From JBCBEX01 sp038528235 (GTDB taxonomy: Bacteria; Bacteroidota; Rhodothermia; Rhodothermales; Rubricoccaceae), in contig JBCBEX010000045.1 in assembly GCA_038528235.1 (NCBI GenBank), positions 1-34,302 of the forward strand: DNA of 34,302 nt, in the 5' to 3' direction. Positions 6,491 to 15,478 of this stretch are shown in pieces. The translations under genes were made by a program, and so were the position numbers. Position 1 is the stretch's first letter. Every line of letters begins with the position of its first letter. The notes under the pieces were generated by a model. The model worked only from the letters and a program-made list of their open reading frames with translations, had not been told where the DNA came from and ran no database searches.

Positions 6491-8303
6491 CTCCGCGCTC
6501 CTGCTTGCCGAATGCTCACCGGACGCCGCTGAGATTGTCGCGCACGAGCAGGCGCTCTACGACCTGCTGCGGCACCTCGATGCTGCAAGGCAACCCAGCG
6601 CCGACGATCTTCTGGAGCAGCTTCGCGTCCTCCCACTGAATCTGTACGCCAAACGTGCGGCCGTTGCGCGTCAACTTGCAAACAGAGGACATACTGGTGG
6701 CTTTGCTGAGATGGAGCGGCTCGCCGCGCACGACGCTGAGGATGCGCGTTGGTCGGCTGCCTATCAGCTAGGCAACTACCTCGGGTCACTTCCCGACCGC
6801 CTCCGTTCACTCCTCTCCCGTCTGGCCACTGACACTTCAGTCAAGGTGCGTCAAACGCCAGTCCAGACGCTGGGATACGAGAGGATGCCGGGCTGGGAAC
6901 TGACCTTCCTGCAGGCTCTCGAACAGTTGGCTCCCGACTACGACGGGCGGATGCTCTACTGGCTATCGACGCGCGGTTCAGAGCCCAGGATTCTAGATGC
7001 CATCGAACGGCTCCTGCGTCGTGGTACCTCCGAGGACCACCTCGTAAGCGCGTTCGTGGCGCTCCTCAACCTCATCAAGCGCGACGTTGACGTTCTCAGC
7101 ACCCAAGCTCGTGTGCTGTTCGAGACGCACTGGGATATACTCGATCCTCTGTGGATTGCCCAGTCTAGCATCTCCGGCTTCGCCCTAGCCCAGCTTCCTC
7201 GCGATCTGTACGACCGGATCGTAGAAAAAGGGTGCTCGGTTCCTGACCCCACACCGAAGCAGCGCGAGCATCTCCTGCGTCTACGCGAACGCTACGTCGA
7301 GCAAGACGGGCTCGCCGCTGCTGAGACGCTGCTCGAATCGATTTTACTGAGCCTGAACGAACGCCCGGTCGGGGGCACTCCCTTTCGCGCGCTAGCCGAT
7401 CTCGCCATCCGTCACCCAACACTTCGCGCGCAGGTAGTCGATCTTTTCCTCGGCACGGAGGACCTTGTGGAGGCTGCCGATGCCAAGCGGTTTTACGTGT
7501 TCCGTTCCGTTGCCTACTGCCTGCATCACTACGGAGGAGCGCGTGCTCGACGGTTGCTGGCTCAGGCCGTCGATGTAGTCGACACCGACGCGCTTCGGCT
7601 GCTGCATTGGTGGCGACACGGCTGGAGCGCACTCGATGTGCTACAGGCGCTGCATAAGCGAGGGCTGTCCCCTCACGTCCCCTCAGTTCGGGCGCTCAAC
7701 GCGGCCTGCAACGCGTATTACAACCGTGACTATGTAGTCGATTCAGGCACGGATGAGGCGCTAATAGATGCCTGGAAGTCTCCAGACACCGCCCTGACGG
7801 CACTCAAGGTTCTCGGATTGCTCTACTATTTCGACACGGAGCGTGAGTCGCCGCCGCACTATCACGAACTGATTGAGGAGATCACCCGGAGCCTCGCTAC
7901 GTGCACAATCCGGCTGACCGCACGACAGCAGCACTTCGACCGGGAGTATTACTGGCTTCGGGATAAGGTCGAGTTGTCCTATCACGAACCCGCGTCCGTG
8001 GACATCGCTATCGCCTCCGAGGCGTGTGCGGTTCGTGCCAGCATCTCTGACAGTGGAGACTGGGTGCTGATGGAAGACCTGCTAGCCATGCTCAACGCGC
8101 TCCCCGAGCGTCTTGGCTGGTCAGAACGCTTCGTCCGCGTGATGGGCGACGGGCAGGCGGCCAGCATCATGTTTGGCGATACCGAAGCACTCAACGAGGT
8201 CCTCGACCAGTTCTGGCTTCACCCGCATACTTACGACCGGCGCGACTGGTGGGAGGCCCGACGCGCCGAGCTTCGTGCCGCGCTGCTCGCCGACGCCGCG
8301 TAG
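6483..8303 (+). CDS. HEAT-like helical repeat protein, second gene of the coupled pair
   Basis: 606 residues from the ATG at 6483, which overlaps the upstream TAG stop (ATGGCTAG); an in-frame TTG at 6423 would lengthen it by 20 residues, but the coupled ATG is preferred. The protein is almost wholly alpha-helical. Segments such as RWSAAYQLGNYLGSLPDRLR followed by SLLSRLATDTSVKVRQTPVQ have the helix-turn-helix and D-x-x-V-R pattern of HEAT repeats, and comparable Leu/Ala-rich helices recur to about residue 480. The last about 120 residues (DSGDWVLMEDLLAMLNALPERL onward) look like a separate small domain. Family knowledge: HEAT solenoids are protein-binding scaffolds. I cannot name the partner; the upstream gene product is the obvious candidate. 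A 105-bp gap separates it from dnaE. Confidence 0.75.
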   Translation: MASSALLLAECSPDAAEIVAHEQALYDLLRHLDAARQPSADDLLEQLRVLPLNLYAKRAAVARQLANRGHTGGFAEMERLAAHDAEDARWSAAYQLGNYLGSLPDRLRSLLSRLATDTSVKVRQTPVQTLGYERMPGWELTFLQALEQLAPDYDGRMLYWLSTRGSEPRILDAIERLLRRGTSEDHLVSAFVALLNLIKRDVDVLSTQARVLFETHWDILDPLWIAQSSISGFALAQLPRDLYDRIVEKGCSVPDPTPKQREHLLRLRERYVEQDGLAAAETLLESILLSLNERPVGGTPFRALADLAIRHPTLRAQVVDLFLGTEDLVEAADAKRFYVFRSVAYCLHHYGGARARRLLAQAVDVVDTDALRLLHWWRHGWSALDVLQALHKRGLSPHVPSVRALNAACNAYYNRDYVVDSGTDEALIDAWKSPDTALTALKVLGLLYYFDTERESPPHYHELIEEITRSLATCTIRLTARQQHFDREYYWLRDKVELSYHEPASVDIAIASEACAVRASISDSGDWVLMEDLLAMLNALPERLGWSERFVRVMGDGQAASIMFGDTEALNEVLDQFWLHPHTYDRRDWWEARRAELRAALLADAA

Positions 8304-8408
8304 CCTCATCGCCAATCGCCTGGTTATCCACACGCCTTGCCCTCGGGCCGCTGTGCCGTCATTTTGGGAGCCGCCACCGCTCTCCCACCCTGCCGACCGC
8401 GCCCGCCG

Positions 8409-11400
8409 ATGCCGGAGTTTGCCCACCTCCACTGCCACACCCAATACTCGCTCCTCGACGGGGCCGCGCGCATCAAGCGACTCGTGGGCCGCGCCGCCGA
8501 GATGGAGATGTCGGCGCTCGCCATCACGGACCACGGCAATCTCTACGGCGTCCCTGAATTCTACACGTCGTGCAACAAGGCGGGCGTGCAGCCCATCGTC
8601 GGGTGCGAGTTCTACGTCACGCCCTCAGGGATGGGCGACAAGTCGGACCGCACGCGCTACCACCAGGTCCTCCTCGCCAAGAACCTCGAAGGCTACCGCA
8701 ACCTCATCAAGCTCTCGTCCCTGAGCTACACCGACGGCTACTACTACAAGCCCCGCATCGACCGCGACACGCTGCGCGCCCACTCGGCCGGGCTGATCGC
8801 GACGACGTGCTGCCTGCAGGGTGAGGTGCTGCAGACGATCCTCAAGAAAGGCGAGGAGGAAGGCGAGCGCGTCTTCCGCGATTGGCTGGAGCTCTTCGGC
8901 GAGGACTACTACATCGAACTCCAAGACCACGCGATCCCCGAGCAGCGGCAGTGCAACGCGGTCCTCGTCAAGTGGGGCGAGAAGTACGGCGTCCAGACCA
9001 TCGCCACGAACGACGTGCACTACGTCGAGCAGGCCGACGCTGAGGCGCAGGATATCCTCCTCTGCCTCCAGACCGGGAAGGACTACCACGACCCGAACCG
9101 GATGCGCTTCGAGAACGACCAGTTCTTCCTGAAGTCGATCCCGGAGATGCAATCCGCCTTCGCGGACAGCATCGCACAAGGCGCTTTTTCGTCAGCCAAG
9201 GTCGTCGACGCCGCGCTGGACGGGACGCTCGCCGTGGCTGCGAAGTGCGCGCTCGACATCCCGATGGGCGACCTCCTGATGCCGCACTTCCCGCTGCCGG
9301 AGCAGTTCGGCAGCGACATGGGCGCCTACCTCCGCCACCTGTCGTTCGAGGGCGCGAAGCGGCGCTACAATGGCACGGTCCCGGAGCCCGTCCGCGAACG
9401 CATCGACCTGGAACTGGGCATCATCGGTTCGATGGGCTTCGACGGGTACTTCCTCATCGTGCAGGACTTCACAACGGCGGCGCGCGACCTCGGCGTGTCG
9501 GTCGGGCCGGGGCGCGGCTCGGCGGCGGGCTCCATCGTCGCCTACTGCCTCGGGATCACCAACATTGACCCGCTGGAGTACGACCTCCTCTTCGAGCGCT
9601 TCCTCAACCCCGAGCGCGTCTCGATGCCCGACATCGACATCGACTTCGACGACCGCGGGCGTGGCAAGGTGATCGACTACGTGGTCGAGAAGTACGGCCG
9701 CGAGTCGGTCTGCCAGATCGTGACCTACGGGACGATGGGCGCGAAGTCGGTCGTGAAAGACGTCGCCCGCGTGATGGGCGTGCCGCTCGACCGCGCCATC
9801 GAGATCACGAAGATGATCCCCGACGGCGTGAAGGTGTCGCTTGAGAAGGCGCAGAAGGAGGTCCCCGAGTTCGCCAAGCTGTGGAAGAGCGAAGACGTGC
9901 AGATCCGCAAGATGATGCACTACTGCGAGGTCCTCGAAGGCTCGGCGCGCCACACGGGCGTCCACGCCGCGGGCGTCATCATCGCGCCAGGCGACGTATC
10001 GGACTACGTCCCCGTCGCCATCCAGAAAGGCAAGGGTGGGTCGAGCGACGCCGTCGTCACGCAGTACGACGGCAAGTGGGTCGAGGACTTCGGCCTGCTC
10101 AAAATGGACTTCCTCGGCCTGAAGACGCTCACCATCCTCGACGACGCGCTGCAATTGGTCGAGGAGAACCACGGCGTCAAGCTCGACCTCGATGCGCTGC
10201 CGCTGGACGACCAGAAGACGTACCGCCTTTTCCAGAAGGGCGACACGGTGGCCATCTTCCAGTTTGAGTCGTCGGGCATGCGCGAGTGGATGCGCAAGCT
10301 CAAGCCCACGTCCATCGACGATCTGATCGCGATGAACGCGCTCTACCGGCCCGGCCCGATGGACCTCATCCCGAACTACATCGCGCGCAAGCACGGGACC
10401 GAGGCCGTCGAGTACCCCCACCCGATGCTCGAAGAGATCCTGCGGCCGACCTACGGCATCCCGGTCTACCAGGAGCAGGTGATGCAGATGGCGCAGGTGA
10501 TGGGCGGCTACACGCTCGGCGGGGCCGACCTCCTCCGCCGCGCGATGGGCAAGAAGAAGCAGTCCGAGATGGACAAGCAGCGCGTCATCTTCGTCGATGG
10601 TGCCGCCGAAAAGGGTGTGCCCGCAGAGAAGGCCAACGAGGTCTTCGACATGATGGCTAAGTTTGCCGGTTATGGTTTCAACAAATCACATTCGGCCGCC
10701 TATTCCGTCGTCGCGTACCACACGGCGTACCTCAAGGCGCACTACCCGGCCGAGTTCATGGCGGCCGTGCTGACCACGGAAATGGCCGACTCGAAGAAGC
10801 TCGCCATCGCGCTCGACGCGACGCGCTCGGCGGGCATCGACCTGCTGCCGCCGGACGTGAACACCTCGCGCGACCATTTCACCGTCGAGACGGTCAACGG
10901 AAAACACTGCATCCGCTTCGGCCTCGGTGCGATCAAGGGCGTCGGGCACGGCGCCGTCGAAGCCATTGAGGCGGGCCGCGCGAAGGAAGGCGGGCGCTTC
11001 ACGTCCATCTTCACGATGTGCAAGTCGCTCGACCTCCGCGCCGTCGGCAAGCGTACCGTGGAGGCGCTCGCGGCGGCGGGGGCACTCGACAGCCTCGAAG
11101 GCCACCGCGCGCAACTCGTGCAGGCGGTCGACCTCGCCTGGCAGTATGCCCAGAAGGCGCAAGCCGACGAGGCCGCCGGGCAGAACTCGCTCTTCGGCGA
11201 GCAGGGCGTCGGTGGGTCCGACTTCGAGCCCGCGCTGCCGATCGTGGAGCCGTGGGGCCGCGGCCAGAAGCTCCGCGAAGAGCGCGATCTGATCGGGTTC
11301 TACGTCTCGGGCCACCCCCTCGACGACTACGCCGCCGAGGCACGCACCTTCTCGTCGGTCAACCTCAGCGACACCGAGCACGTGCAGGAGGGCAGCGACG

Positions 11401-11897
11401 CCGCCGTCTGCGGGATCGTCACCGAGGTCACGCGGCGGACGACCAAATCGGGCCGCCCAATGGCGTTCCTCTCCGTCGAGGACACCGAAGGCGCGTGCGA
11501 GGTCGTGCTCTTCTCCAACACGTTCGAGAAGCACCAGCACCTCCTGAAGGTGGACGAGGTGCTGCTGATCCGCGGCAAGGCCGAGAACCGCGGCGGGCTG
11601 AAGCTCATCGCGCGCGACCTGCTCCCGATGTGGCGCGTGCGCGACGAACTCGTCAAGGCCATCACGATCCGCCTCGACGCCGAGGCCACCGACGCCGAAG
11701 AGTTGGAGGCGTTCGCGCACCTGTGCAAGCAGAACCGCGGCGAGAAGAAGCTCTACTTCGAAGTCGCGCACCCGGCCGTCCCCCGCCCCGTCCGCCTGCG
11801 CAGCCGCACCGCCGTGATCGACCCGACTCCGGAAGTCATGCGCGGCATGCAGCGCCTCGCCGGACGCGACGGCGTCGTGCTGGAAACGGCATCGTAG
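8409..11897 (+). CDS. dnaE: DNA polymerase III subunit alpha
   Basis: 1162 residues from the ATG at 8409 (E. coli DnaE has 1160). It synthesises both strands during chromosome replication as the core of the holoenzyme. Domains in order: PHP (1-280) opening FAHLHCHTQYSLLDG; polymerase palm/fingers with PDIDIDF (407-413) and the third aspartate in LKMDFLGL (D567), plus GPGRGSAAGS and YRPGPMDLIP; the conserved YGFNKSHSAAYS near 755; a helix-hairpin-helix region; a likely beta-clamp motif QNSLF (925-929); and an OB fold from about 998 (AAVCGIVTEVTRR...). All nine PHP metal ligands are present (H6, H8, D17, H42, E67, H85, C135, D202, H204). An upstream frame extension to 8337 exists but lacks conservation features and was not used. 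No Shine-Dalgarno is seen. Confidence 0.98.
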   Translation: MPEFAHLHCHTQYSLLDGAARIKRLVGRAAEMEMSALAITDHGNLYGVPEFYTSCNKAGVQPIVGCEFYVTPSGMGDKSDRTRYHQVLLAKNLEGYRNLIKLSSLSYTDGYYYKPRIDRDTLRAHSAGLIATTCCLQGEVLQTILKKGEEEGERVFRDWLELFGEDYYIELQDHAIPEQRQCNAVLVKWGEKYGVQTIATNDVHYVEQADAEAQDILLCLQTGKDYHDPNRMRFENDQFFLKSIPEMQSAFADSIAQGAFSSAKVVDAALDGTLAVAAKCALDIPMGDLLMPHFPLPEQFGSDMGAYLRHLSFEGAKRRYNGTVPEPVRERIDLELGIIGSMGFDGYFLIVQDFTTAARDLGVSVGPGRGSAAGSIVAYCLGITNIDPLEYDLLFERFLNPERVSMPDIDIDFDDRGRGKVIDYVVEKYGRESVCQIVTYGTMGAKSVVKDVARVMGVPLDRAIEITKMIPDGVKVSLEKAQKEVPEFAKLWKSEDVQIRKMMHYCEVLEGSARHTGVHAAGVIIAPGDVSDYVPVAIQKGKGGSSDAVVTQYDGKWVEDFGLLKMDFLGLKTLTILDDALQLVEENHGVKLDLDALPLDDQKTYRLFQKGDTVAIFQFESSGMREWMRKLKPTSIDDLIAMNALYRPGPMDLIPNYIARKHGTEAVEYPHPMLEEILRPTYGIPVYQEQVMQMAQVMGGYTLGGADLLRRAMGKKKQSEMDKQRVIFVDGAAEKGVPAEKANEVFDMMAKFAGYGFNKSHSAAYSVVAYHTAYLKAHYPAEFMAAVLTTEMADSKKLAIALDATRSAGIDLLPPDVNTSRDHFTVETVNGKHCIRFGLGAIKGVGHGAVEAIEAGRAKEGGRFTSIFTMCKSLDLRAVGKRTVEALAAAGALDSLEGHRAQLVQAVDLAWQYAQKAQADEAAGQNSLFGEQGVGGSDFEPALPIVEPWGRGQKLREERDLIGFYVSGHPLDDYAAEARTFSSVNLSDTEHVQEGSDAAVCGIVTEVTRRTTKSGRPMAFLSVEDTEGACEVVLFSNTFEKHQHLLKVDEVLLIRGKAENRGGLKLIARDLLPMWRVRDELVKAITIRLDAEATDAEELEAFAHLCKQNRGEKKLYFEVAHPAVPRPVRLRSRTAVIDPTPEVMRGMQRLAGRDGVVLETAS

Positions 11898-11954
11898 CAC
11901 AGAAACGGGCGTTGGTAGGCGTACATTCTTCGCGTACTGCCACCTCGCCTACCC

Positions 11955-14519
11955 ATGTCTTCGTCCACCGCCGTGCCGTCTCGCTGGCTGCTGCGCCTCG
12001 CCGTAGTCGTGCTGCCGCTGGCGACGCTGCTGCCCGTCGGCACGCTCGTGATGGACTGGCTCGAGGTGTCGCGGCTCGTCGGCGCGCCGATGGAGGCCGC
12101 CCCGCCGCGCGGCTTCGACTGGGCGCGCTGGTCGGACCGCGACGGCGAGATCGTGGCGGCCTACGTGGACCCGCGCGGTACCGCCTACGCATCTGGACTG
12201 CGCGTAGGCGATGTGCTCTTCACGCTCGATGGGATGCAGTTCTTCAGCGCCGATGACGTGGAGGGGGCCGTCGCAGGCCTGCCTCCCGGGGCCGTCGTAC
12301 CCCTCAGTGTCACACGCGGAGGCGTGCCGATTCGCCTCGACATCTCGCTCACCCGCTACCCGACGTTTGTCTACCCGCTCTCAGGCGCGCTGTGGCAGGT
12401 ATCGCTCTGGGGCTTCGCCATCGCCGCATTCTTGACGGTGCTGGCGCTGGGGATCGTAGCTCCCCTAACGGCACGATCACGGCGCACATGGGGCGCCGTC
12501 GCCCTGCTTATCGCGGCGACGGTGTGGGCCGTGGGGCACGGGCTCCGCCTCGGTTTGCTCACCGTCGTCGGTCCGCCGCTGAATCCAGGCTACACCTTGA
12601 CGTTCCGCGTCATCACGGTCGTGTCGCTCGCAGGCTGGATCGCGTTTCCTGCAGTCTTGCTCTTCGTCGTGCTCGGTGCGGTGCGCGACCGCGTGATTCG
12701 CCGCCTCCGCTGGCTCGTCTTTCTGCCGGGTGGGGTGCTCATGGTCGGCGTGCTCCTCGACGCGCTCGTGGGGGAAGTCGGACCCGTGACGATGGAGGCA
12801 CTCGTTGCACCGACGTTGTTCTACGTGTGCTGCTTCGTAGCCGTCGCGACGGGCCTGTCGTTCCTGCGAGCGCGCTCCGGCGACGACGATGTGCTGCCAG
12901 CTGTTTCGCTGGGTTGGAGCCGGGCGGGCAGCCTGGTCGTGTTCATCGTGGCCGCAGCGGGTGCGTTCTTTGCGCTACGCGGGCTGCCGGACGCCGACGC
13001 GGTGACTGATCTGCGCGCGGGCTGGCTCGTGGTGTCCGTGCAGGTCCTCACCTTGATGCCCGTCGGCCTCGTCACGGCGGCAACGCTCAGGTATGGCAAG
13101 ACGGATGTGCTACCCCGCGGCCTATCCGTAGCTGCGGGGCTTGGCCTGCTGTTTTTCGCGTTCGTAGGCGGCCTGGAAGGGTTGCGTCGCCTCTACGACG
13201 TGGCGCCTGTCCCTTCGCTGGTCGTAGGCCTGTGGCTCCTGGTCTTGCTACTCGGCGTAGGCCTGGTAGGCCGATTGCTGCGCGACAAGCTGGGTACGCT
13301 GTTGCTCACGGAACGCCAGCGAGCACGGCGGCGACTCGACCGGTTCAGCGAACGTGTGCGCCACCTCTTGCAGGCCCAACGCCTCGCCGATGAGACGGCC
13401 AAAGAGGTAGGCGAAGCGCTTGGTGTCTCGTCCTTAGCCGTGTTTCTCCGCAATCTAGAGGGCGAGGAAGAAGCGCCTGACACAGACTGGCTCGAAGGTT
13501 CGTTCCAGCGCCGCCCGCCGTTTTTCGACCGCAGCCACCTCGAAGATCTGCTGCGTAGTCCGGGCGACCCGTCACTCGTCTGGACCCGCAACCCTGAGCT
13601 GAACGAGCGGGACTTACCTCCGGACGACGATGCACGGCTGCGGGCGCTCGGGCTCTCGCTCGCGGTGCCGGTCGTAGCCGACGCACGAAATACAGAGCCC
13701 CTTGGCATGCTCGTGCTCGGACGGAAGCACGCCCGCCGCACCGTCTACAGCCTCGACGATGTCGAGCAGCTGAAGGCTCTGGCCGCCCAGCTCGCGCTCG
13801 CGCTCGAACGCCTGCGGCTCGTGGCTCGGGAGAACGCGCTCGTCCGGCAGCACGCCGAGGCGCAGCTCACCGCCCTACGTGCGCAGATCAACCCGCACTT
13901 CCTCTTCAACGCGCTCAACACCATCGCGGCCCTCATCGCGGAGCGGCCCCAAGAAGCAGAAGCCAACGTTGAGCGGCTGGCCCGCATCTTCCGCTACGTG
14001 CTGACGACAAGCGGCCAACCATTCGTCCCCCTGCGCGACGAGCTCCGACTGGTGGGTGAGTACTTCGCCTTGGAGCAAGCACGCTTTGGCGACCGCCTCA
14101 CCGTGGATGTCGCCATCCCGGACGCGCTGCTGGACCATGCCGTCCCGGCCTTTGCCGTACAAACGCTCGCCGAGAACGCGGTCAAGCATGGCATCGAGAA
14201 GCAGCGCGGCGGCGGCAGCGTGGCCGTGCACGCCCACCTGGAGCCTTCCGAGGCAGCGGCCCTCAGCGGAGACGGCCACGTCCGAGAACACCTCGTCGTG
14301 TCAGTCTCGGACACAGGTGTTGGCCTCGCGCCTCCGCTCGGATCCGACGACCCGACATCGTTCTACGGAGTTGGCCTGAGCAACGTGCGCGACCGTCTCC
14401 GGCAGCTCTATGACCGCGACGACCTGCTCCGGGTAGACGGCGCACCCGGCATCGGGACGACGGCCACCCTCCGCCTTCCACTTCCATCGACGCCCGCCCC
14501 GACTCCCACCCATGGCTGA
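11955..14519 (+). CDS. PDZ-containing multi-pass LytS-type sensor histidine kinase
   Basis: 854 residues. Layout: one TM helix (about 11-33), an extracytoplasmic PDZ-like domain (about 60-135, with TAYASGLRVGDVLFTLDG and the strand VVPLSVTRGGVPIRL), then about nine further TM helices (145-442), a GAF-like domain (about 465-625), and a LytS/YehU-type kinase core. The phosphoacceptor histidine is in INPHFLFNALNTIAALI (H648); the N box is LAENAVKHGI (N741), followed by DTGVGL (about 786) and GVGLSNVRDRLRQLY (about 805). It autophosphorylates on His and should pass the phosphate to the LytTR regulator whose ATG overlaps its stop by 8 bases (ATGGCTGA). The signal is unknown; a PDZ outside the membrane suggests binding of an unfolded or C-terminal peptide. 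The architecture is uncommon for this kinase family. Confidence 0.93.
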   Translation: MSSSTAVPSRWLLRLAVVVLPLATLLPVGTLVMDWLEVSRLVGAPMEAAPPRGFDWARWSDRDGEIVAAYVDPRGTAYASGLRVGDVLFTLDGMQFFSADDVEGAVAGLPPGAVVPLSVTRGGVPIRLDISLTRYPTFVYPLSGALWQVSLWGFAIAAFLTVLALGIVAPLTARSRRTWGAVALLIAATVWAVGHGLRLGLLTVVGPPLNPGYTLTFRVITVVSLAGWIAFPAVLLFVVLGAVRDRVIRRLRWLVFLPGGVLMVGVLLDALVGEVGPVTMEALVAPTLFYVCCFVAVATGLSFLRARSGDDDVLPAVSLGWSRAGSLVVFIVAAAGAFFALRGLPDADAVTDLRAGWLVVSVQVLTLMPVGLVTAATLRYGKTDVLPRGLSVAAGLGLLFFAFVGGLEGLRRLYDVAPVPSLVVGLWLLVLLLGVGLVGRLLRDKLGTLLLTERQRARRRLDRFSERVRHLLQAQRLADETAKEVGEALGVSSLAVFLRNLEGEEEAPDTDWLEGSFQRRPPFFDRSHLEDLLRSPGDPSLVWTRNPELNERDLPPDDDARLRALGLSLAVPVVADARNTEPLGMLVLGRKHARRTVYSLDDVEQLKALAAQLALALERLRLVARENALVRQHAEAQLTALRAQINPHFLFNALNTIAALIAERPQEAEANVERLARIFRYVLTTSGQPFVPLRDELRLVGEYFALEQARFGDRLTVDVAIPDALLDHAVPAFAVQTLAENAVKHGIEKQRGGGSVAVHAHLEPSEAAALSGDGHVREHLVVSVSDTGVGLAPPLGSDDPTSFYGVGLSNVRDRLRQLYDRDDLLRVDGAPGIGTTATLRLPLPSTPAPTPTHG

Positions 14520-15378
14520 CGCTCCCACCCCGCTTCGCACCCTCCTCGTTGACGACGAGCCGCTCGCCCGGCAACGCTTGACCCGCCAACTCACGCCCTT
14601 CGTTGAGGCTGGGCGCCTGGCGCTGGTGGGCGAGGCCGCCGACGGTGTGGATGCCCTCGACTTGGTCGCCGGTGCACAGCAGTCGAACGCGCCCATCGAC
14701 GTGCTCTTCCTCGACATCCAGATGCCTGGCCTGGACGGGTTCGCCGTGGTGGAGCGGCTCGCCCCGCCACGCCCCCAGGTCGTGTTCGTGACGGCGCACG
14801 ACGACCGCGCCGTCGAGGCGTTTCGCGCGAGCGCGGTGGACTACCTTCTCAAGCCCGTTGAGGCGGAGCGGCTGGCGGAAACCATCGCCCGCGTAGAGAG
14901 CCGTGCCACCGACCGCGCCTCTGTGGATGCCCGGGCCGCCTACCTCGACCGCGTTGCGGACCTCCTCGAAACGCTGGAAGAGCGCGCGCAACCCAACCCG
15001 GCCCCGACTGCGACCGACGGGGCGGACTTCCTTCGCCAGTTGTCGCTTCCTGGGCGCGACCGCTTTACGATCGTGCCGGTGCACCGCCTCGTCGCGGCCG
15101 AGGTGCAAGACGGGCTCACGAGCCTCTACATCCTCGACGAGGGCGAGGCGCCTTCGGTGTCGCGGCACGTCGTTACGCACCCACTCGACGCTCTCGAAGC
15201 GCGGCTCGATCCGGCGCGGTTCATGCGCGTCCACCGCTCAGCGCTCGTCAACCTGGATCACATCCGGGAGATGGTGTCGTGGTTCAGCGGGCGTTACAAG
15301 CTGCTGCTCTCAGGCGGCCACGAAGTGCTGGCCAGCCGCAGCCGGTCACGCACCCTCCGCGACCGCCTCAGCCTGTGA
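14512..15378 (+). CDS. LytTR-family response regulator
   Basis: 288 residues; ATG at 14512 sits inside the last codons of the kinase gene, a sign of translational coupling. The receiver domain (about 9-130) shows the acidic pair in LLVDDEPLARQRL (D14/D15), the phosphoacceptor D68 in LFLDIQMPGLDG, T94 (FVTAHDD) and K114 (YLLKPVE). After a linker with a possible helix (about 135-175) comes a LytTR DNA-binding domain (about 183-285), with VPVHRLVAAEVQDGLTSLYI, the FMRVHRSALVNLDHI strand and a C-terminal Ser/Arg-rich strand. LytTR proteins bind direct repeats upstream of their targets as dimers. The cognate kinase is the preceding gene. Targets are unknown; the SpoIID-domain gene 100 bp downstream is a candidate. 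Confidence 0.95.
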   Translation: MADAPTPLRTLLVDDEPLARQRLTRQLTPFVEAGRLALVGEAADGVDALDLVAGAQQSNAPIDVLFLDIQMPGLDGFAVVERLAPPRPQVVFVTAHDDRAVEAFRASAVDYLLKPVEAERLAETIARVESRATDRASVDARAAYLDRVADLLETLEERAQPNPAPTATDGADFLRQLSLPGRDRFTIVPVHRLVAAEVQDGLTSLYILDEGEAPSVSRHVVTHPLDALEARLDPARFMRVHRSALVNLDHIREMVSWFSGRYKLLLSGGHEVLASRSRSRTLRDRLSL

Positions 15379-15478
15379 TCCAGCCTAGGCGTGCTAGCTC
15401 CGCACCCTGGCATGATTTCCGCCTACACCCCTTTCGTCCCACATCGCTCCTTCGATTTCTCTTGCTGGCCTGAGACCG

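Noticed and set aside
9192..10421. Long minus-strand frame opposite dnaE
   Set aside because: Mirror of the dnaE codons; no domain features and dnaE is unambiguous on the plus strand.
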